NCBI GenBank assembly: GCA_932521035.1
Contig: OW051494.1
Coordinates: forward strand, 3,520,001 to 3,584,000
Source: Oscheius dolichura
Lineage: Eukaryota > Nematoda > Chromadorea > Rhabditida > Rhabditidae
DNA: 64,000 nt
Direction: 5' to 3'
Translations under genes and position numbers: made by a program
The notes under the pieces: generated by a model
What the model was told of the DNA's origin: nothing
The model's database searches: none
What the model saw: only the letters and a program-made list of their open reading frames with translations
In this document: positions 11,399 through 24,168 of the stretch, in pieces
Numbering within the stretch: the stretch's first letter is position 1
Layout of the letters: the number at the start of each line of letters is the position of its first letter

Positions 11399-13094
11399 TT
11401 AGACGTCGTGTTTGCCGAAAGCCTCGATGATCTGAGCCATGCTGGAGTAGGTGCCGGTGAAGAAACCGACACAGGCGAACAGCATCAGACCGATGTTACG
11501 GGCCCAGATCCAAGGGGTCAGCGTTTCTCTGTAGATATGTTGTATGTCTAAAAATAAGGAGACCTACTTGGAATAACAGCAGAGAAGTTCGATCATCGGA
11601 GGGAAGACGAGGGTCAGCGAAGTACCGGCCACCGAGCCGACCAGAGAGATGAACAAGGCAAGGTGGGGGATCAACTCGGCCATCAGACCTGGGGAAAGAT
11701 TCATAAATAGAGGATTGAGGAGAACATACAGGTGAAGACGACTCCGAAGAAACGGGCCGCGTAGATGAGTTTCTCTTGTCTCTCGGCGACGACCTTCCTC
11801 TTGATGAACTTCTCGACCCGCTCCATGGGCACGTAGAATTGGAGAGGATACGACACCAGGATACAGCCGACGAACATAAGCTTGATACACTGGTAGAACC
11901 TGAAATTGTCATGTCCCCCCTTTATAAAGAGAGGGGGCTTACGTTGTCTGGGGCAGATTCAAAGTGAGCGTATCTAGAATAGCATCACCGAAGCGGAGGT
12001 AGCCGAAGAAACTGAAACCATCCTCCCGTTATGATTGAGGACTGGGCACGTACCCGACAGTGCAGTAGAGGGTCAGGACGAGGAAACAAGAAGTGTTGAG
12101 AACGCCGTTGGCCGTGATGAAATGGATGGGCTCGTCCATTTGACTCTCGATGGGGAGGACGACGGCCACCCCCTCGAAGGCGAACATCACAGTGCCGAAG
12201 AAGAGCGGCAGGGTGGACCATTCTCCCACTGCGGGGAGGGACCACGACGGCCGTCTGAAGCCATTATTAACACTGAAAATGAATAGAAACTGACTCTATT
12301 ACGAACAGCTGCTGAAGAACGATGATAACGGCGATCAAGTAGATAACGTTAGCGGCGGCGGCGAGGGGAGCCAGGGCCTGGAAGAGGGTGTGTTTCGCTG
12401 ATTCTCAATACAACCGAACCTTTAGTTCCCTGATAGTGCAAAGGGCCAGGATGGGGACTAGAAGAAGGGCAATCCACCCCGCCTGGGAGATATGGATATT
12501 AGAGGTCTGGTCGAAAAACTGCTTGAGGTTGTCGGCCATGAAGACGAAGTACACACAGCAGAACCCAAATTGTGCTACAAACATATTGACGTTTACAACC
12601 TGTCTAAAATAAGGAGGTTACTTTAAAAAAGAAGAGGAGACTCACTTCCAGAAGTAGCCGTGTTCTCTAATCCACGGGGGACCCAGCTCGACGGCCGATC
12701 TCATCACATTGGCATAGTCCATCCGCTGCTGGGACTTCAGGTAGCCGATGTAGTGCTGGGCGTAGACGAGCTGCCTCGTGCAGAAGATACAGATGAGGCA
12801 GATGGCCGCGAGGAGGACCAGACCCAGCTGGAAGTTATTCTACAGTCGGACGAGGAGGACTGCCCTACCCAGAGGCCGGAATGTTTGAAGGCCAGCGGCA
12901 GGGACAGCATTCCGGTGCCCATCATTACTTTGATCATATGGATGAGGGCTTGATCCGCATTGATGGAGGACCTCTCCCGTATCCGAGGGGCGAACAACTC
13001 ATGCATCGGAGGGGATCTGAAGAAGGCACTGTATTCAGTAGAAGGAGAGGACTCGCCTGCTGCCGGGGAGGGGGATCATCTCACTGCCAGGCAT
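11399..13094 (-). CDS. SLC36-type proton-coupled amino-acid transporter
   Basis: Secondary transporter of the amino-acid/auxin permease family, SLC36 (PAT) branch, with about eleven membrane helices moving small amino acids with protons at the plasma or lysosomal membrane. Conserved blocks are ALIHMIKVMMGTGMLSLPLA (helix 1), LPLFFGTVMFAFEGVAVVLP, IESQMDEP, YVPAELI-like LQFYVPMERVEKFIKR, and SLVGSVAGTSLTLVFPPMIE. The C-terminus is VGFFTGTYSSMAQIIEAF before the stop at 11399. From the ATG at 13094 the first intron has a GC donor (CAG/GCGAGT, 13056-13017, 40 nt), which restores frame to SPPMHELFAPR. A reverse-strand AATAAA near 11345 fits as its poly(A) signal. Convergent with UBE3B, the stops being 180 nt apart. 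Confidence 0.82.
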
Positions 13095-15563
13095 GGTGTT
13101 GTAGGAGGAGACGGACATACAAAATCAGGGAGACGAAAAAACGGGGCGATTCAATGGCAAGGTAGGGGCAGATAAGAACTTGGACCAGATAAGGTGATAG
13201 GGGACGACGACACCGGCCGGTAGCCCCTCGCTCCCCGCCGAGTCCCGTCGCCCTCCGACCGTATTCCATCAAATCTCGAAGACACATTTCACGCCTCGGT
13301 GGGGATCCCTTTTGGCCCGGCCGCCCATTAGCATTACCTCGTCAATCAAGGCAAAATCAACTGGGCACCGCCGAGGATGGGCCCCCTCTCAACCAGATTG
13401 GAATATTCGAACAGACAGCACCCATTTCCGGGGTGGATAAGTAGAGGAGAGTGAACTTATCACCTCCTCCAGGGTGGCAAGCGACCTGGCCCTTAAATCC
13501 ACTCCCCTCTCCCCCATCTTCTCTCGGATCTATCAAGAGAGAGTGCCAGCCATTTTCCGTCTTCCCATAATTATGGTCGGCTCCCTGTGGGGTGAAGAGG
13601 GGCCAATATGGAGCCAATTGCCGGTCAGTGCTCCTCGCGCCTCGGCGGCTTCTTCTCTACCGGATTAGCACGAAAAGCGATGCCACTCGCACCTTTTCAT
13701 TAGCGGCGCTAGCCAAACACTTCCATTGCGCAATGGGGAAAGAAAACCATACCCGAGGTCGGAGGGTGTCAATAAACAGGGAGGAGGAGCAGAGGACGGA
13801 CGGGGGAGGAAGAGATCATTTCAGATGAGGGAGGAGATGCCACTTCTTGGTTCACCCTTCCCAAAGAGCTGTAGATGCCTGTTCTGGTAACCCTCTTCCG
13901 ACGGCTTCCTCTTCTCAAAAGGCTACGCACCTTCCTATTCCTCTGAAAGGAAGAAGGCCGGCCTTCTGACTGGTGGCTTCTTCCCTAATACACCGGCAGA
14001 CCGTTTAGTAGTGTTTCATAAAAGGATTGGCCCGGATGACCTCACATATGGACTCCCAGGGTAAATTACAGGCCGGCGGATCAAGGCGATTAGCCGCCTA
14101 CACCGCCCTATTGCTCTTCTTGTGCAACCGTGACAGTGACACTCATCCCCGAGAGACTCTTCCCCTGTCCTTCCTGATATCTGCCTGTCCCGTGGCCATC
14201 TGCCACCAACTGTTGCCAGTCGTCCTCCCTCGCCTGTTGACTCAAGAGAACATCTCCCTAATTGACTGTTCTTCCTCCCGGCTACCCTAATCCGTTCTGC
14301 TCTGTCGGCCTCCGCCTCCAATCCAGTCGCAAAATGCAAATGTTCTGTCGGCCGCGATTGACTTTATTAATCGCATTTGGAGGCGAGACAATACGACGAA
14401 AGGGAGCCGGGAAAGACCCCCCGCGTACTGTAAGACGGTGCCGCCTTCACCGCTGGATGACAAATGTCTCGCGCCCAGATTAGGCTCCCGGCTCCGGGCT
14501 ACAGGAAGGACGGCCACTTGCCGAGCAACAGCAGCCATTTTCAGGTACTTGGGATGACCCGATAATTGTCTATTGAGGTCGATGAGAGGCCTACTAATAG
14601 CAGGCTAACAATAATGGCTGTTCGCGCTTCAAGTGAGGGCTAAGTACCGTAATCCGGTGAGGTTCCTATTCACCGAGAACAACGACTGACACCTGTGACA
14701 GTCGCTTCAGATTAGGGCTTCTAGTGGGCTCGACTGAACTTCCTCTGTTCAAGGGAATCCGCTCAATTCAGAGGGACCCTGGGAGAATTTTGGTCGCCTG
14801 TGGCAGACGACGAGCCATTTGTCACAAGGTAGCGTCTAGTACTCTTCTGAACTCTCTCGTCCTCTCCCTAGGATTGTAGCTGGCTAGGTGCAGTATCCTC
14901 CAGTAGGTGCTTCTTTGGGAGGGAGCAGACCTCTTTGTATTTATTCATCCAAATCCCTCATTCGGCTGAATAAGGAAGGGGGTTATTAAGGGAGTAACAG
15001 TAACAGAACCAGGCAAAGAATAACTGTGGGAATCCCGGACAACTGATAGGAGGATACCTATGCGGCCACCTGAATAAACAATGGAGAGGCGTAAGGACAT
15101 CGACAGTTACGGTGAACATCCGATAAACAGGAGAAGAGACACTCGTTCTGGTTGATGATAAAGACGATGCTACGATTAGAATTAAGACAGGGAAGATGGC
15201 ACTGATTGTTATTTTATTAGACAACATCTTGCTCTCCTCCCTCCTGTCTCAACATGAATGCCCAGCTCCCCAGTGGCCGACAGGGGATATCAATGATAGT
15301 TACGCTCTCTGACTGATTCGATTCCCGGCCATCTTCTCTTGTAGACTGTTCCAGAAGATAATGACTCCCTGCTATATACGGCTGTCTCATTTGGAAGCTC
15401 CGCCCGCCTACTGTAGCGGGGGCGGGATCGCGGGGTCAAGCTCGGGATAGGCTCAGTCGCATGCCTGTAGGTGCCAGTCTCAAGCTCGCTTCTTTCTCTC
15501 TCTCTCCTCCCATCTATCCTCTCCCTTCCTGTTATCAACAATCAGATAGACTTTTTTCTAGAT
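13095..15563. other. 2.5-kb intergenic region upstream of the bHLH gene
   Basis: I find no exon chain, tRNA or tandem repeat here. Short ORFs on both strands lack homology and splice signals. The length is unusual for this gene-dense window and fits regulatory DNA of a developmental transcription factor, plus the SLC36 promoter near 13.1-13.3 kb. A TATATA lies near 15375. Confidence 0.45.
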
Positions 15564-16522
15564 ATGTGTGATTCTGAGAACGGCGGCAAGCTTCGTATCC
15601 GGCGAGTGAAGGCCAACGGCCGGGAGAGGGCCAGGATGCACGGACTGAACCACGCCTTGGATAGACTTCGAGAAGTACGTTTACCCAACAGTATTCCGCT
15701 ATTTATATAAACTATACACTTTTTATCCCATAAAAAACCAATCTCTTTCAGTACGTGCCCCTGACCACCCAGCACCAGAAGTTGAGCAAGATAGAGACCC
15801 TCCGGCTGGCCAGGTGAGCCCCTTTCCCGCATTTTGCCCCCATCTGCCCCGGCTGTCATCAGCTATTTGTTTCTGTAACCGTATCCAGTCGAGCGTGTTT
15901 GTTTTGTACCACTCCAATTGACTGATGACACGGCTCACCGGATCATGTCTCAGGGTGTCCTCCCCAAATTTGAACCTCTCTCTCTGTCTATCGAACCTTC
16001 CACATATTGCGACATTTGGCGCATCAAATGCCTCCTTTATGGACCATTCGTTCCAAATTCGGTCTCGTCGCATCGTCCATATCCCGGCTTCTCAGCTGGC
16101 TGTCCTGTAATGGCTGCCCCTCTAGTCGTAAATACTGTAATTACCGACGGTGATAGATTGTCCCGATTGGTCAGCTTCTGCCGCTCGTAAATGATATTTA
16201 TCGCCTTATTTTCAGGAACTACATTGCTGCTCTTCAACGTATGCTTCAAAGTGGTTGTCAGCCGACCCCCTTGGAATATGCCCATCAGTTGTCTGTCGGA
16301 CTGTCCCAAACAACGACCAACATGTTAGCCAATCTGCTGCAAGTCCAGCCTCGTCTTCTTCTTCCCATCTCTCAACAATCTCCAACTACTTTCGCTCCTT
16401 CTCAGGGATATCCCTCCCCTCCAGAAATCCCGCCGTTCCCATCTTATTATGAGCAGGTATCTCCTCCTTTTGAGGCTACGGTCCCAACCGCCTACCAAAA
16501 CTACTATCCCACACAGCAGTGA
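15564..16522 (+). CDS. cnd-1: NeuroD/CND-1-type bHLH transcription factor
   Basis: Neurogenic basic helix-loop-helix factor binding E-boxes as a dimer with a Daughterless/E protein. Exons are 15564-15674, 15752-15813 and 16216-16522. The basic region and helix 1 read VKANGRERARMHGLNHALDR, helix 2 QKLSKIETLRLARNYIAAL. The NeuroD-specific segment after the bHLH is present as QLSVGLSQTTTNMLANLLQ, which separates it from neurogenin and Atonal. The tail is Pro/Tyr/Gln-rich and ends YYPTQQ. At about 160 residues it is much shorter than vertebrate NeuroD, with almost no N-terminal acidic region. The second intron (402 nt) is long for this genome. TTTTTTCTAG lies only 2 nt before the ATG and may be a spliced-leader site. 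Confidence 0.9.
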
Positions 16523-16798
16523 TGACCTTCCAACTAATTATCTTACACATAATTGTTTTTGCGCAATTTTTACGGGTGTCTCTAGTCGAATGAATATGTT
16601 TTACCTTTTATTAATTTTTCAAAGTCTAACCTGTCCATAATATATTACTCAGGGGACGTAAATTGAGCAATTAAGCCATCACCGAGAACGGGCCTGAATG
16701 AACAAGCGGCACCTGGACTCAATAACACGTAGGTAATTAACACGGAATAAGAGATCTTAGGAAAACAAAGAGTGACAAAATAGAATAAAGACGGTATT

Positions 16799-19009
16799 TC
16801 AATCCAATACTGAGGCGATTCCGAGTCCAGTTGGTCCGACACTGACCATATCAATTTTACCGCCATTTTGTGTCTAAACATTTTAGTTAATATTAAATTT
16901 CTAACGGTAAAAACCTTAGCATGATGAATAAAGTGTACAATAGCTTGGAACAAATTGGCCGAGCCTTTTGCAACTGCAGTTTTCATTGGTATGCGGCCTC
17001 CTTCCGTAACATAAACAAAATCTACATGGGGAGGAGCAACATTAACCTAAAAATATCATATACAAGCAAAATAAAGATGCAAACCATGTGGAGGTAAAAA
17101 CTTCCAGGAGCACACAGTGCAGAAGACGGTTTATTCGGCGCAGTTAGGGTGTATAATGCAGTGAAAGGTTGTCCCAAACTGAAATGGCACTTGAAAAAAA
17201 AGAAAATGCAAACTTACGAAGCATTGCCTACAAGAGGATTTGATGTCATATGATAATCCATAAATACAGAGAAAATTGAAAACACTAATTCGGAATCAGT
17301 AGGAAGGCCTTCATGCCAACGACGCCGAGAATTACGGTTAGCAGTAGAAGTTGCTATATTATGTACTAGAAAATAAAACAATATAATGAATTACCTTTTT
17401 CTTCTGCTTCTGATCCACCACCATTCCAATTATAGGAGACCATAAATGCATCACCTGCCAATTCTGCTATTCTAGATATTATATATGCCTACAATTCTTT
17501 TCTACAGGAAAATAATATTGAAAACTAACTTGATTAGAATGTGTTTGAAGGTAGGGAATAACAAAAGGCAATAAACTAGTGCGCAATGAGTCTCTAGTAG
17601 AGAGCGCGGTTTTAAATGCTTCGACTGAAGATACTCCGATTCTAAGCGGTGGATTGGCGTGTTCTTTTTCCAATTCGATATTAACTTTCTTGATTTGATC
17701 ACGTAGAGGTATTAGAATAGATCTAACAATCCAAGCACGTAGTTTATGCTCGGCCTTTGTGAGATCAATTTCATCAAGTGATCCTCCACATTCACTATCA
17801 GCAATAGTATGAGAACCATGCTGTGGTGTTGGTGAAGAATGGCTTCTGCTGCGTCGGCGATCCAAAACTGATTCAGCTCGTCGCAGCATAGGTGAGCCCG
17901 TTGCCTAAAATTAAAATAAATAAAAAGATGAACTAATAAATTAAAATACTTTTTTGGCTTCTTTAGCAGCAAGTATTGCAGTCCTCAACTGAGATAATGC
18001 TTCAGTATCATTTTCAGCGGATCCAATAGGATTAAGATGCACTCTGGTATCTGTTGGAAGTCGCAGCACTGCAACAATAATAAATTTCACCATTCTAAGA
18101 GTATACCTGAAGTGTTTTCCTTGCTTTCCGTTACATTCTTTTCTGATACTTGATAAGGTTTTCTATCGCCGCCACTTATATCGAGCATATTGAAATATGT
18201 GAACGAATTGTTGATTGCAGATGAAGCAGAAACATCCAAAAAGGAATTCTCTGCTCTATAAAGGATCTTTTAAATCTTTTTTTGATATAAAAACTTACTC
18301 TTTACGGAGGTAACGGTCTAATTGTTCTCTTGTATGAATACTATCTACAGGTTTCGCATGAGGCGTTGATTTACCGATTGGCGAGCTCAGTGCTATACTC
18401 GAAAGGATGTCTGTACTACTAACATAGGGATTATTCAAAGGGCTGAAAATGAACAGTATATCACACTTAAAAAACCCTAACCTTTTCATGTTGGAGCTGG
18501 TATTCAGGAATGATTTTTCAGAAGGGGTTCCAAATTGAATGTCTTCAACCCAAGATTTTTCTGATCGCCGTGAAATGTGCGATTCATTGGGATTAGATAG
18601 GAGATAACTTGGCTTTTGTCTAGGAGCACTAACTAAAAACAAATTTAAAAAATAGACAAACTCTTACCAAGCGGAATTATTGATGATAAGAATTCTGACG
18701 GTCCAAATATCATTGTTACGGCCAAATATACAATAGCTGTTACTACATAGACGAAAAGACCAAATTCTATCCAGGAGAGAACAGTGTAGGGCACAAAAGG
18801 AAGCATCCAGGAGAGAAAGTACCCTTTGAAAAGAAACGTCTAGAAATCTTGGCTACTCAAAAGTATATCAAGCTAACCTCTATGCCGATTATCACAAATG
18901 CGGTGCTCCAAGTTACCAGACTTTCTTTCAATCGCTTCGTTCGATCTGCATTCATCTTTTTCTGACGCTGTGATATCCGCCCCTCCGGCGAGAGAAGCGT
19001 ATTTGTCAT
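16799..19009 (-). CDS. tmem209: TMEM209-like nuclear envelope protein
   Basis: Homologue of TMEM209, a nuclear-envelope membrane protein reported to associate with nucleoporins. The N-terminus starts MTNTLLSPEGRISQRQKKMN, then LVTWSTAFVIIGIEVSLIYF (first helix) and, in the next exon, FGLFVYVVTAIVYLAVTMIF (second helix). A Ser-rich linker follows. The C-terminal TMEM209 domain begins KLRAWIVRSILIPLRDQIKK and has LRIGVSSVEAFKTA, LPFVIPYLQTHSNQ, GLPTDSELVFSIFMDYH and DFVYVTEGGRIP. The last intron (about 16914-16872) joins FIHHAK to TQNGGKIDMVSVGPTG, matching the human end. AT-rich, with about ten introns. ATTTCAG sits 6 nt before the ATG, so a 5' exon or trans-splice site is possible. Confidence 0.8.
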
Positions 19010-19385
19010 GTTATTCTGAAATATGAATGTAAATTCACTGTAGAAAAGATAAAAAACCAGAGACAATATAAAAAGCACTGATTTGATGTGAAAAATTTGA
19101 GATTCGAATGCATCTTCCCGCAATGGACGCGGTCTTGTCACGGATTATAATGAGAGGGGAAATTGAATTCACTGGACGGCGCAGCCCATTGCTTATCGAT
19201 GTTTTTATTTTCAAAACATTTCACTAGAAAACAAGGTTTTTAGTGAAGAAACCGTAAACTATACTGCTCTTCTTGGTTACCTTCCATGAATTTTAGTTAT
19301 TTCCTATCTGGACTCGTGGGAATCTGCTTCGCCACAAGTTATAACGCTTATTTCCCGTAAAATGATTCATGCCGGGAGCTAAAAG
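19010..19385. promoter_or_regulatory. Probable shared promoter between TMEM209 and WDR24
   Basis: The two genes diverge from this 376-nt AT-rich gap. No other gene is visible, so it should contain both promoters. No specific motif is assigned. Confidence 0.4.
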
Positions 19386-22300
19386 ATGGATATCCCTTAT
19401 CGATACAACGGGAGACCATCGCCCCCGCTCACTTTCATCGGGGATGACTCCACCGAAAGGAGATCTTCCCTTACCGTGAGTTCTCTCCATCCTCCAATCA
19501 ATCTCCTCCAGATGCCCATGCAAGAGAACAGAATAATCCAGTTGCATGACCCGATCGACGCTGTCAGTTGCAACAAGAACCAGGACAAGATCGTCTGTGC
19601 CGGGAGTCGGGGTGGTACGGGTGCTTTTTGGGAGAATATGACCGGTCTGTTCAGTGTTGAGGGTGTTCCAAGTGACGGACCAATGTCTGATCCCGCTGCT
19701 CGATTTGAAGAAGGTGGCCGCGAAGAACAAGAGCCGGACGCCATTGCTCTACTCGCCGAGCAATGTGGCTTGGAGCAAGCTGAGGGACGACCTGATAGCC
19801 ACCACCTCGACCATTGGAGCTGTCGTCCTCTGGAATGTTGAACAACAGAAAATAGGTAGTGGGCGGGTACTGTATCCAACTCCTCCACAGAAAACCACTG
19901 GAAGGCCCACACCCGGTCGGCCACGGTGGTCCGTTTCCACCGGCAGAACCCGAATATTATGATCAGTGGGTCGAAGGACAGCTGCATCTTCGTCTACGAT
20001 ATCCGCGAGGAGAAACCCACCCAGGAGATGAGGCGGGGGATTTATATCTTTCCAATTGAGCGGAATATTACAGAAGGGGCATCCAGGAAACAGTCAGGGA
20101 TCTGATGTTCAGCCACATCGAGGGGGACGAGCACCACTTCTTGTCGGCCGACGACGGCGGCATTGTCAAGGTCTGGGACATGAGGAACCCCTCCCTGTAG
20201 GTCTCTCCTCTCATCCTCTTTATTCCTCCCAGGCCCCAGCAGGCGAGGCAACTCCACCAGGGCTACATCTCCTGCATTCAGTCCCATCCCAACAGGCCCT
20301 ACGAGGTGGCCACCGGCGGCGGGAGAGACAAACGCGTCAAGGTATCCTCCTCTCTCTTTACTATTATTATTTTATAATAGATTTGGAACTGGAAAGAGGA
20401 CAGTCGTCGGTACAAGCAGGTGGAGACCCTGGCCCCCGTGGGGAGGATCAACTGGCGGCCAGACAATGAATTCCAGCTGGCCACTTGTGCAGGTATCCTC
20501 CCCTTTCTATCCTCCATCCCAAATATTCAGTTGTCCACGAGGTGAATGTCCTCCTTTGGGATATCCGCCGTCCCCACATGCCGATGATAAGCTTCCCCGG
20601 CCACACGGACAGTGTTACAGGTCGATCTCCTCTGCCTGTCCAGCCTATTTCTAATCTTAGATGTCTTCTGGAGCAGGATGGAGCCACACCGCATCGTCTC
20701 GGTCGGGAAGGACAACCTAGTCATCCTCCAGAACCTGGCGGACGGCGACCAGACCATCGACCATCTCTGCGACGCCCAGATAGACGTCGCCCCCGACGGG
20801 TTAATCGTCTTCGCCTGTAGGCCCCTTATCCAGTGGGTTATCCTCCTCTTTCAGTGAATGCCGACCACGAGGACAAGAAAAAGCCCCGCTGGGAGGTCAA
20901 CGATGTCCAACTCCAGCTAAAGAAGGTTTCCCTTTTACCTGTCCCTATAACGGTTATTCCAGATGAGGAACAGCAGCGACAAGAGACGAGAAGCGGCCGC
21001 AAGGGTGCTGGAGCAGAGGAGGATCAACAATCAGCTGATCAACCGCTACGAGCCATTCAGCCACAACGTCAAGAGCGACGTGACCCTCGGGATCCCCAGC
21101 TCCGTACAGTATTCCCTCCAGAATCGGCTATTTGAAGCCTACGCCAGGAAGTAGGAAATCTCTTGATCTTATTGTAGAGTCGTTACAGCTATGTCCTGGG
21201 AGGACGGTCGATCGCCGACATGTGCGAGCACAACGCCATGGTCTCGCGGTACCAGATGGACGAGACCCGGGAGAGGCTGTGGCGCTACGTGGGAGGACTG
21301 CTGGCCGGGGCGAGGTTCCAGGAATTCTATGAGAAGGAGGACGAGGAACAGAAGATTGTACAGGACAAGAAGTGGAACATGTTGGCCACTCAGTTTATTC
21401 GAACAAAGGAGAATGTTACAGTTATATCAAGGAGCACGTCAACCAGGGCAAGGTGCCCCTCATCCCGCCCCAGCCCAAACCCGAGGTGCCCTTTGCCTTC
21501 ATGGTCAACCGGAGCAGGAAGGTGGCCCGGCAGTTGTACGACCCGAAAAACATCAATGAGAAGGACATAAATGTCTTTGAATTCCTGACGGAGCTCTCGT
21601 CCGAGTGCGAATACGGGGAGCAGAGTCTGGACGGCCTCAAGAGGTACTCCTCCTCCTCATCCTCCTTATAATCCTTGCCCTCTTCAGTGAAACACCCAAC
21701 GGGGACGAGTTCTGCGGACTGCCGGAGGAGGCCTTCGGTATCAAGAGATATTTCCAGGACGTCTCACAGGCCACCATCGCAGAACCCAATTGTAAGCCTC
21801 CCTTTCTTCCCAAGGATCACTAAATTCAGCCTGGAAGACGCCAGAGGAGCGGAAGAAGTACCAAGCTGAGGAGATCCTCGTCCAGCAGCTGCACTACCTC
21901 GCCCACCAGGTATCCTCCACCACCTCGGCAGTCGAATTCCCCTCTTCCAGGGAGACATGCAGATGTGTGCCTCGATAGCGACGATAGCCGGCCACCGGCT
22001 GGCCGACACCCTCTCGGACTATTTCATCGAGGCCTGGGTCCAGTCCTACATGGACATGCTCTACCGCCTCCAGCTGTATGAGACAATCGCCGCCCTGAGG
22101 AAGTACACCTGCGTGGAGAGGATCCGCTTGGAGGGGGGAGACGGCACCACCTTCCGGCCACACGTCTGGCACACGAGGCGCAACGAGGCCTGGGGGGACA
22201 GCATCCGGATGGGTTTCAAGAAGACCGCCCCGGCCTATGCCCTCTGTAAGGGAAAACTGAAGAACGGCAACTGTGACAAGTGCTATGACCCGATTGTACC

Positions 22301-22720
22301 CGTCTGTTCCCTCTGGTGAGTACGGTAGTTGGAATTAGAAAGGAGGAGGATTCCAGTGATGGGCCGATCGAGGGACTGACCTGGAACTGTATGAAATGCA
22401 GCCACAGCATGCACATCGACCACGCCTTCGTCTGGTTCAGGGTAGGCTTATTATCCTCGTTTTTTTTTTTACTTTATTTATAAATGCAGGAACGAGTACA
22501 GATGGTGGACGACGCCGATGCTGGGGAAGGGGAAGAGCTGACGGCCGAGAAATTGCGCAAGCGGCGACTGCGACTTGCGATGGGAGCCGACAGAGCCATC
22601 CACGACCACACGTAGCTTTTCCTCTTTCTTTATCATTCTCTCTTCTCAGAAACACCTGCTGCCCTGTACCGAACTGTGATTGTGATTGTCTAGACGAGGA
22701 GGAGCAGGACGAGATGGAGG
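19386..22720 (+). CDS. wdr24: WDR24-like GATOR2 subunit (frame continues downstream)
   Basis: WD-repeat protein of the GATOR2 complex that relieves GATOR1 inhibition of TORC1 at the lysosome. The start MDIPYRYNGRPSPPLTF leads into a beta-propeller: LRVFQVTDQCLIPLLDL, NVAWSKLRDDLIATT, IMISGSKDSCIFVYDIRE, DGGIVKVWDMRNPS, EVATGGGRDKRVKIWNW, RINWRPDNEFQLATC, VLLWDIRRPHMPMISFPGH. It continues with the WDR24 segments GGRSIADMCEHNAMVSR and GDMQMCASIATIAGHRLAD, and a C-terminal zinc module (CDGPIEGLTWNCMKCSH, then CCPVPNCDCDC after a 41-nt intron). One intron, 20033-20073, needs a GC donor (GAG/GCGGGG). No stop follows the zinc module, and the frame runs into the next feature. Confidence 0.85.
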
Positions 22721-24168
22721 CGAACAAACCCCAACCGGTGCATTCGGTGGAGTGGATGAAGAGACAGCTGGTGTATGATAAATACAGACGGCCCGCTCGT
22801 TTTCGACGGCAGAAGAAAAAGAAAAAGAGTAAGAAGGATCAACGCCGGAAGAAGAGGGCCAGTCTACTGGAAAAGATCGATATCCGAGCCGGGAGACCGG
22901 AATACGACTTTGTCCCTGAAAAGGTGCTTTCTGTGAAGTACTGCCTAATAAGAAATGGTATTCAGGCTTCGTTTTATAAAGAATTGGTGAAGGGAGCCAA
23001 GACGGACGAAGAGACCCAGCTCTGCGCCATGGTAAAGATGATCATGGCTCTTCCGGCCGAATATAAACCACAGATCAAGGAGAAATTGGAGCAGCCTCGT
23101 GAGTTTAACCATGTTGAAGAAGAAATAAGCCATTTAGGGAAGGGCGAGGTCAAAGAAGAGGAAAAGAAACGGCCGTCTTATGGAGTTCTTCTGGGATTGA
23201 CCTCGAAAGAGAAGGCTAAAGAACCCAAAATTCGAAGGAGAACCTCGAGGAGCAGATCACGAGCCTCTGAAAGTCAGAGGGCAGAAAGGGCGAAGATATT
23301 GTGGGAATACAACCAGAAGAGGCAGATGGCCAGGTGGAGAGAGATATTGATGGATGACGAGACGTCGGATGAAGACGAGCCTATGATAATCACCGGCGAG
23401 AAGGAGAAACTCTTCGGAGGGAGGAACTACCGACCAAAGTATTATGTTCGTTTCACATCTTCCCCATTGAAAAAGTATGGTTTAGGATATATTGAGATGT
23501 ATCTTTTGGGGGCTGTTGAGGCGGATGAAGAAGGTGCAGCGTAGGAGGAGAAGAACAAATCACAAGAAAAGGAAAATCAAGCAGAAAATGATGTATTCGG
23601 TATTCAAACGGATAAGAAGGAAAAGGAGACGGAAAGCACAAACTATTAGAAAGTTTCTGGAGCTGATAGACAAAAGAAAGAGGTAAACAGAGAATTGGAC
23701 GGGGAGAAACGAGTGAGTTCAGGAAAAGAGCCGGTGAGAGAATGAGATTCGCGGCAGAAATGAAAAAGGCGAATATGACAGCTTCGACAATGGCACATTT
23801 TGTTGGTTTGCGATTGAAGGTGAGAAGAACCATCCCCATAAAGTATAACAGAGATTATTCAGCCAAAATTTGTACGGAATAATGGGAGAATAGTATTCGC
23901 AAACCCAACAAAGGAGAAGCCCGGAAGAAGGCGACGAAGAACTCACCACATAGCCAAAATCTATGTGATCAGACGTTTTGTCATCGGAAAAAGGAGGCGA
24001 CGAAGGCAGAGAAGGAGGAAAACATTCCCTATCAGGGGAATAGAGCCGGAGGATCTCGTTCCAAGCACACTTGAAGAAGTCAAGGCGAGAAAAATAACCA
24101 CGGCTCGGAACACCGCAACCAGTCGGAGCGGACCGACCACTCCCAACGTGACCGACTACCAAATATAG
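22690..24168 (+). CDS. Lys/Arg-rich region, likely C-terminal extension of WDR24 gene
   Basis: I do not recognise this protein. The frame is open from the WDR24 zinc module through EQDEMEANKPQPVHSVEWMK to a TAG at 23542 if unspliced. Typical introns probably occur at about 22924-22965 and 23100-23138, both multiples of three without stops. Further in-phase joins (about 23477-23524, 23683-23722, 23820-23865) would extend it to the stop at 24166. The product is extremely basic: FRRQKKKKKSKKDQRRKKR, RIRRKRRRKAQTIRKF and KRRRRRQRRRKTF. An acidic patch, DDETSDEDE, lies between. It might be nuclear or RNA/DNA-binding, or a separate gene with its own start at MEANKP. The later joins use weaker acceptors, so exon structure is tentative. 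Confidence 0.45.

Noticed and set aside
14958..15227. Minus-strand ORF with a signal-peptide-like start
   Set aside because: No splice context, homology or coding composition; in an otherwise empty intergenic region.
15300..15340. GATTCGATTCCC as a possible tRNA B box
   Set aside because: No matching A box or cloverleaf arms upstream.
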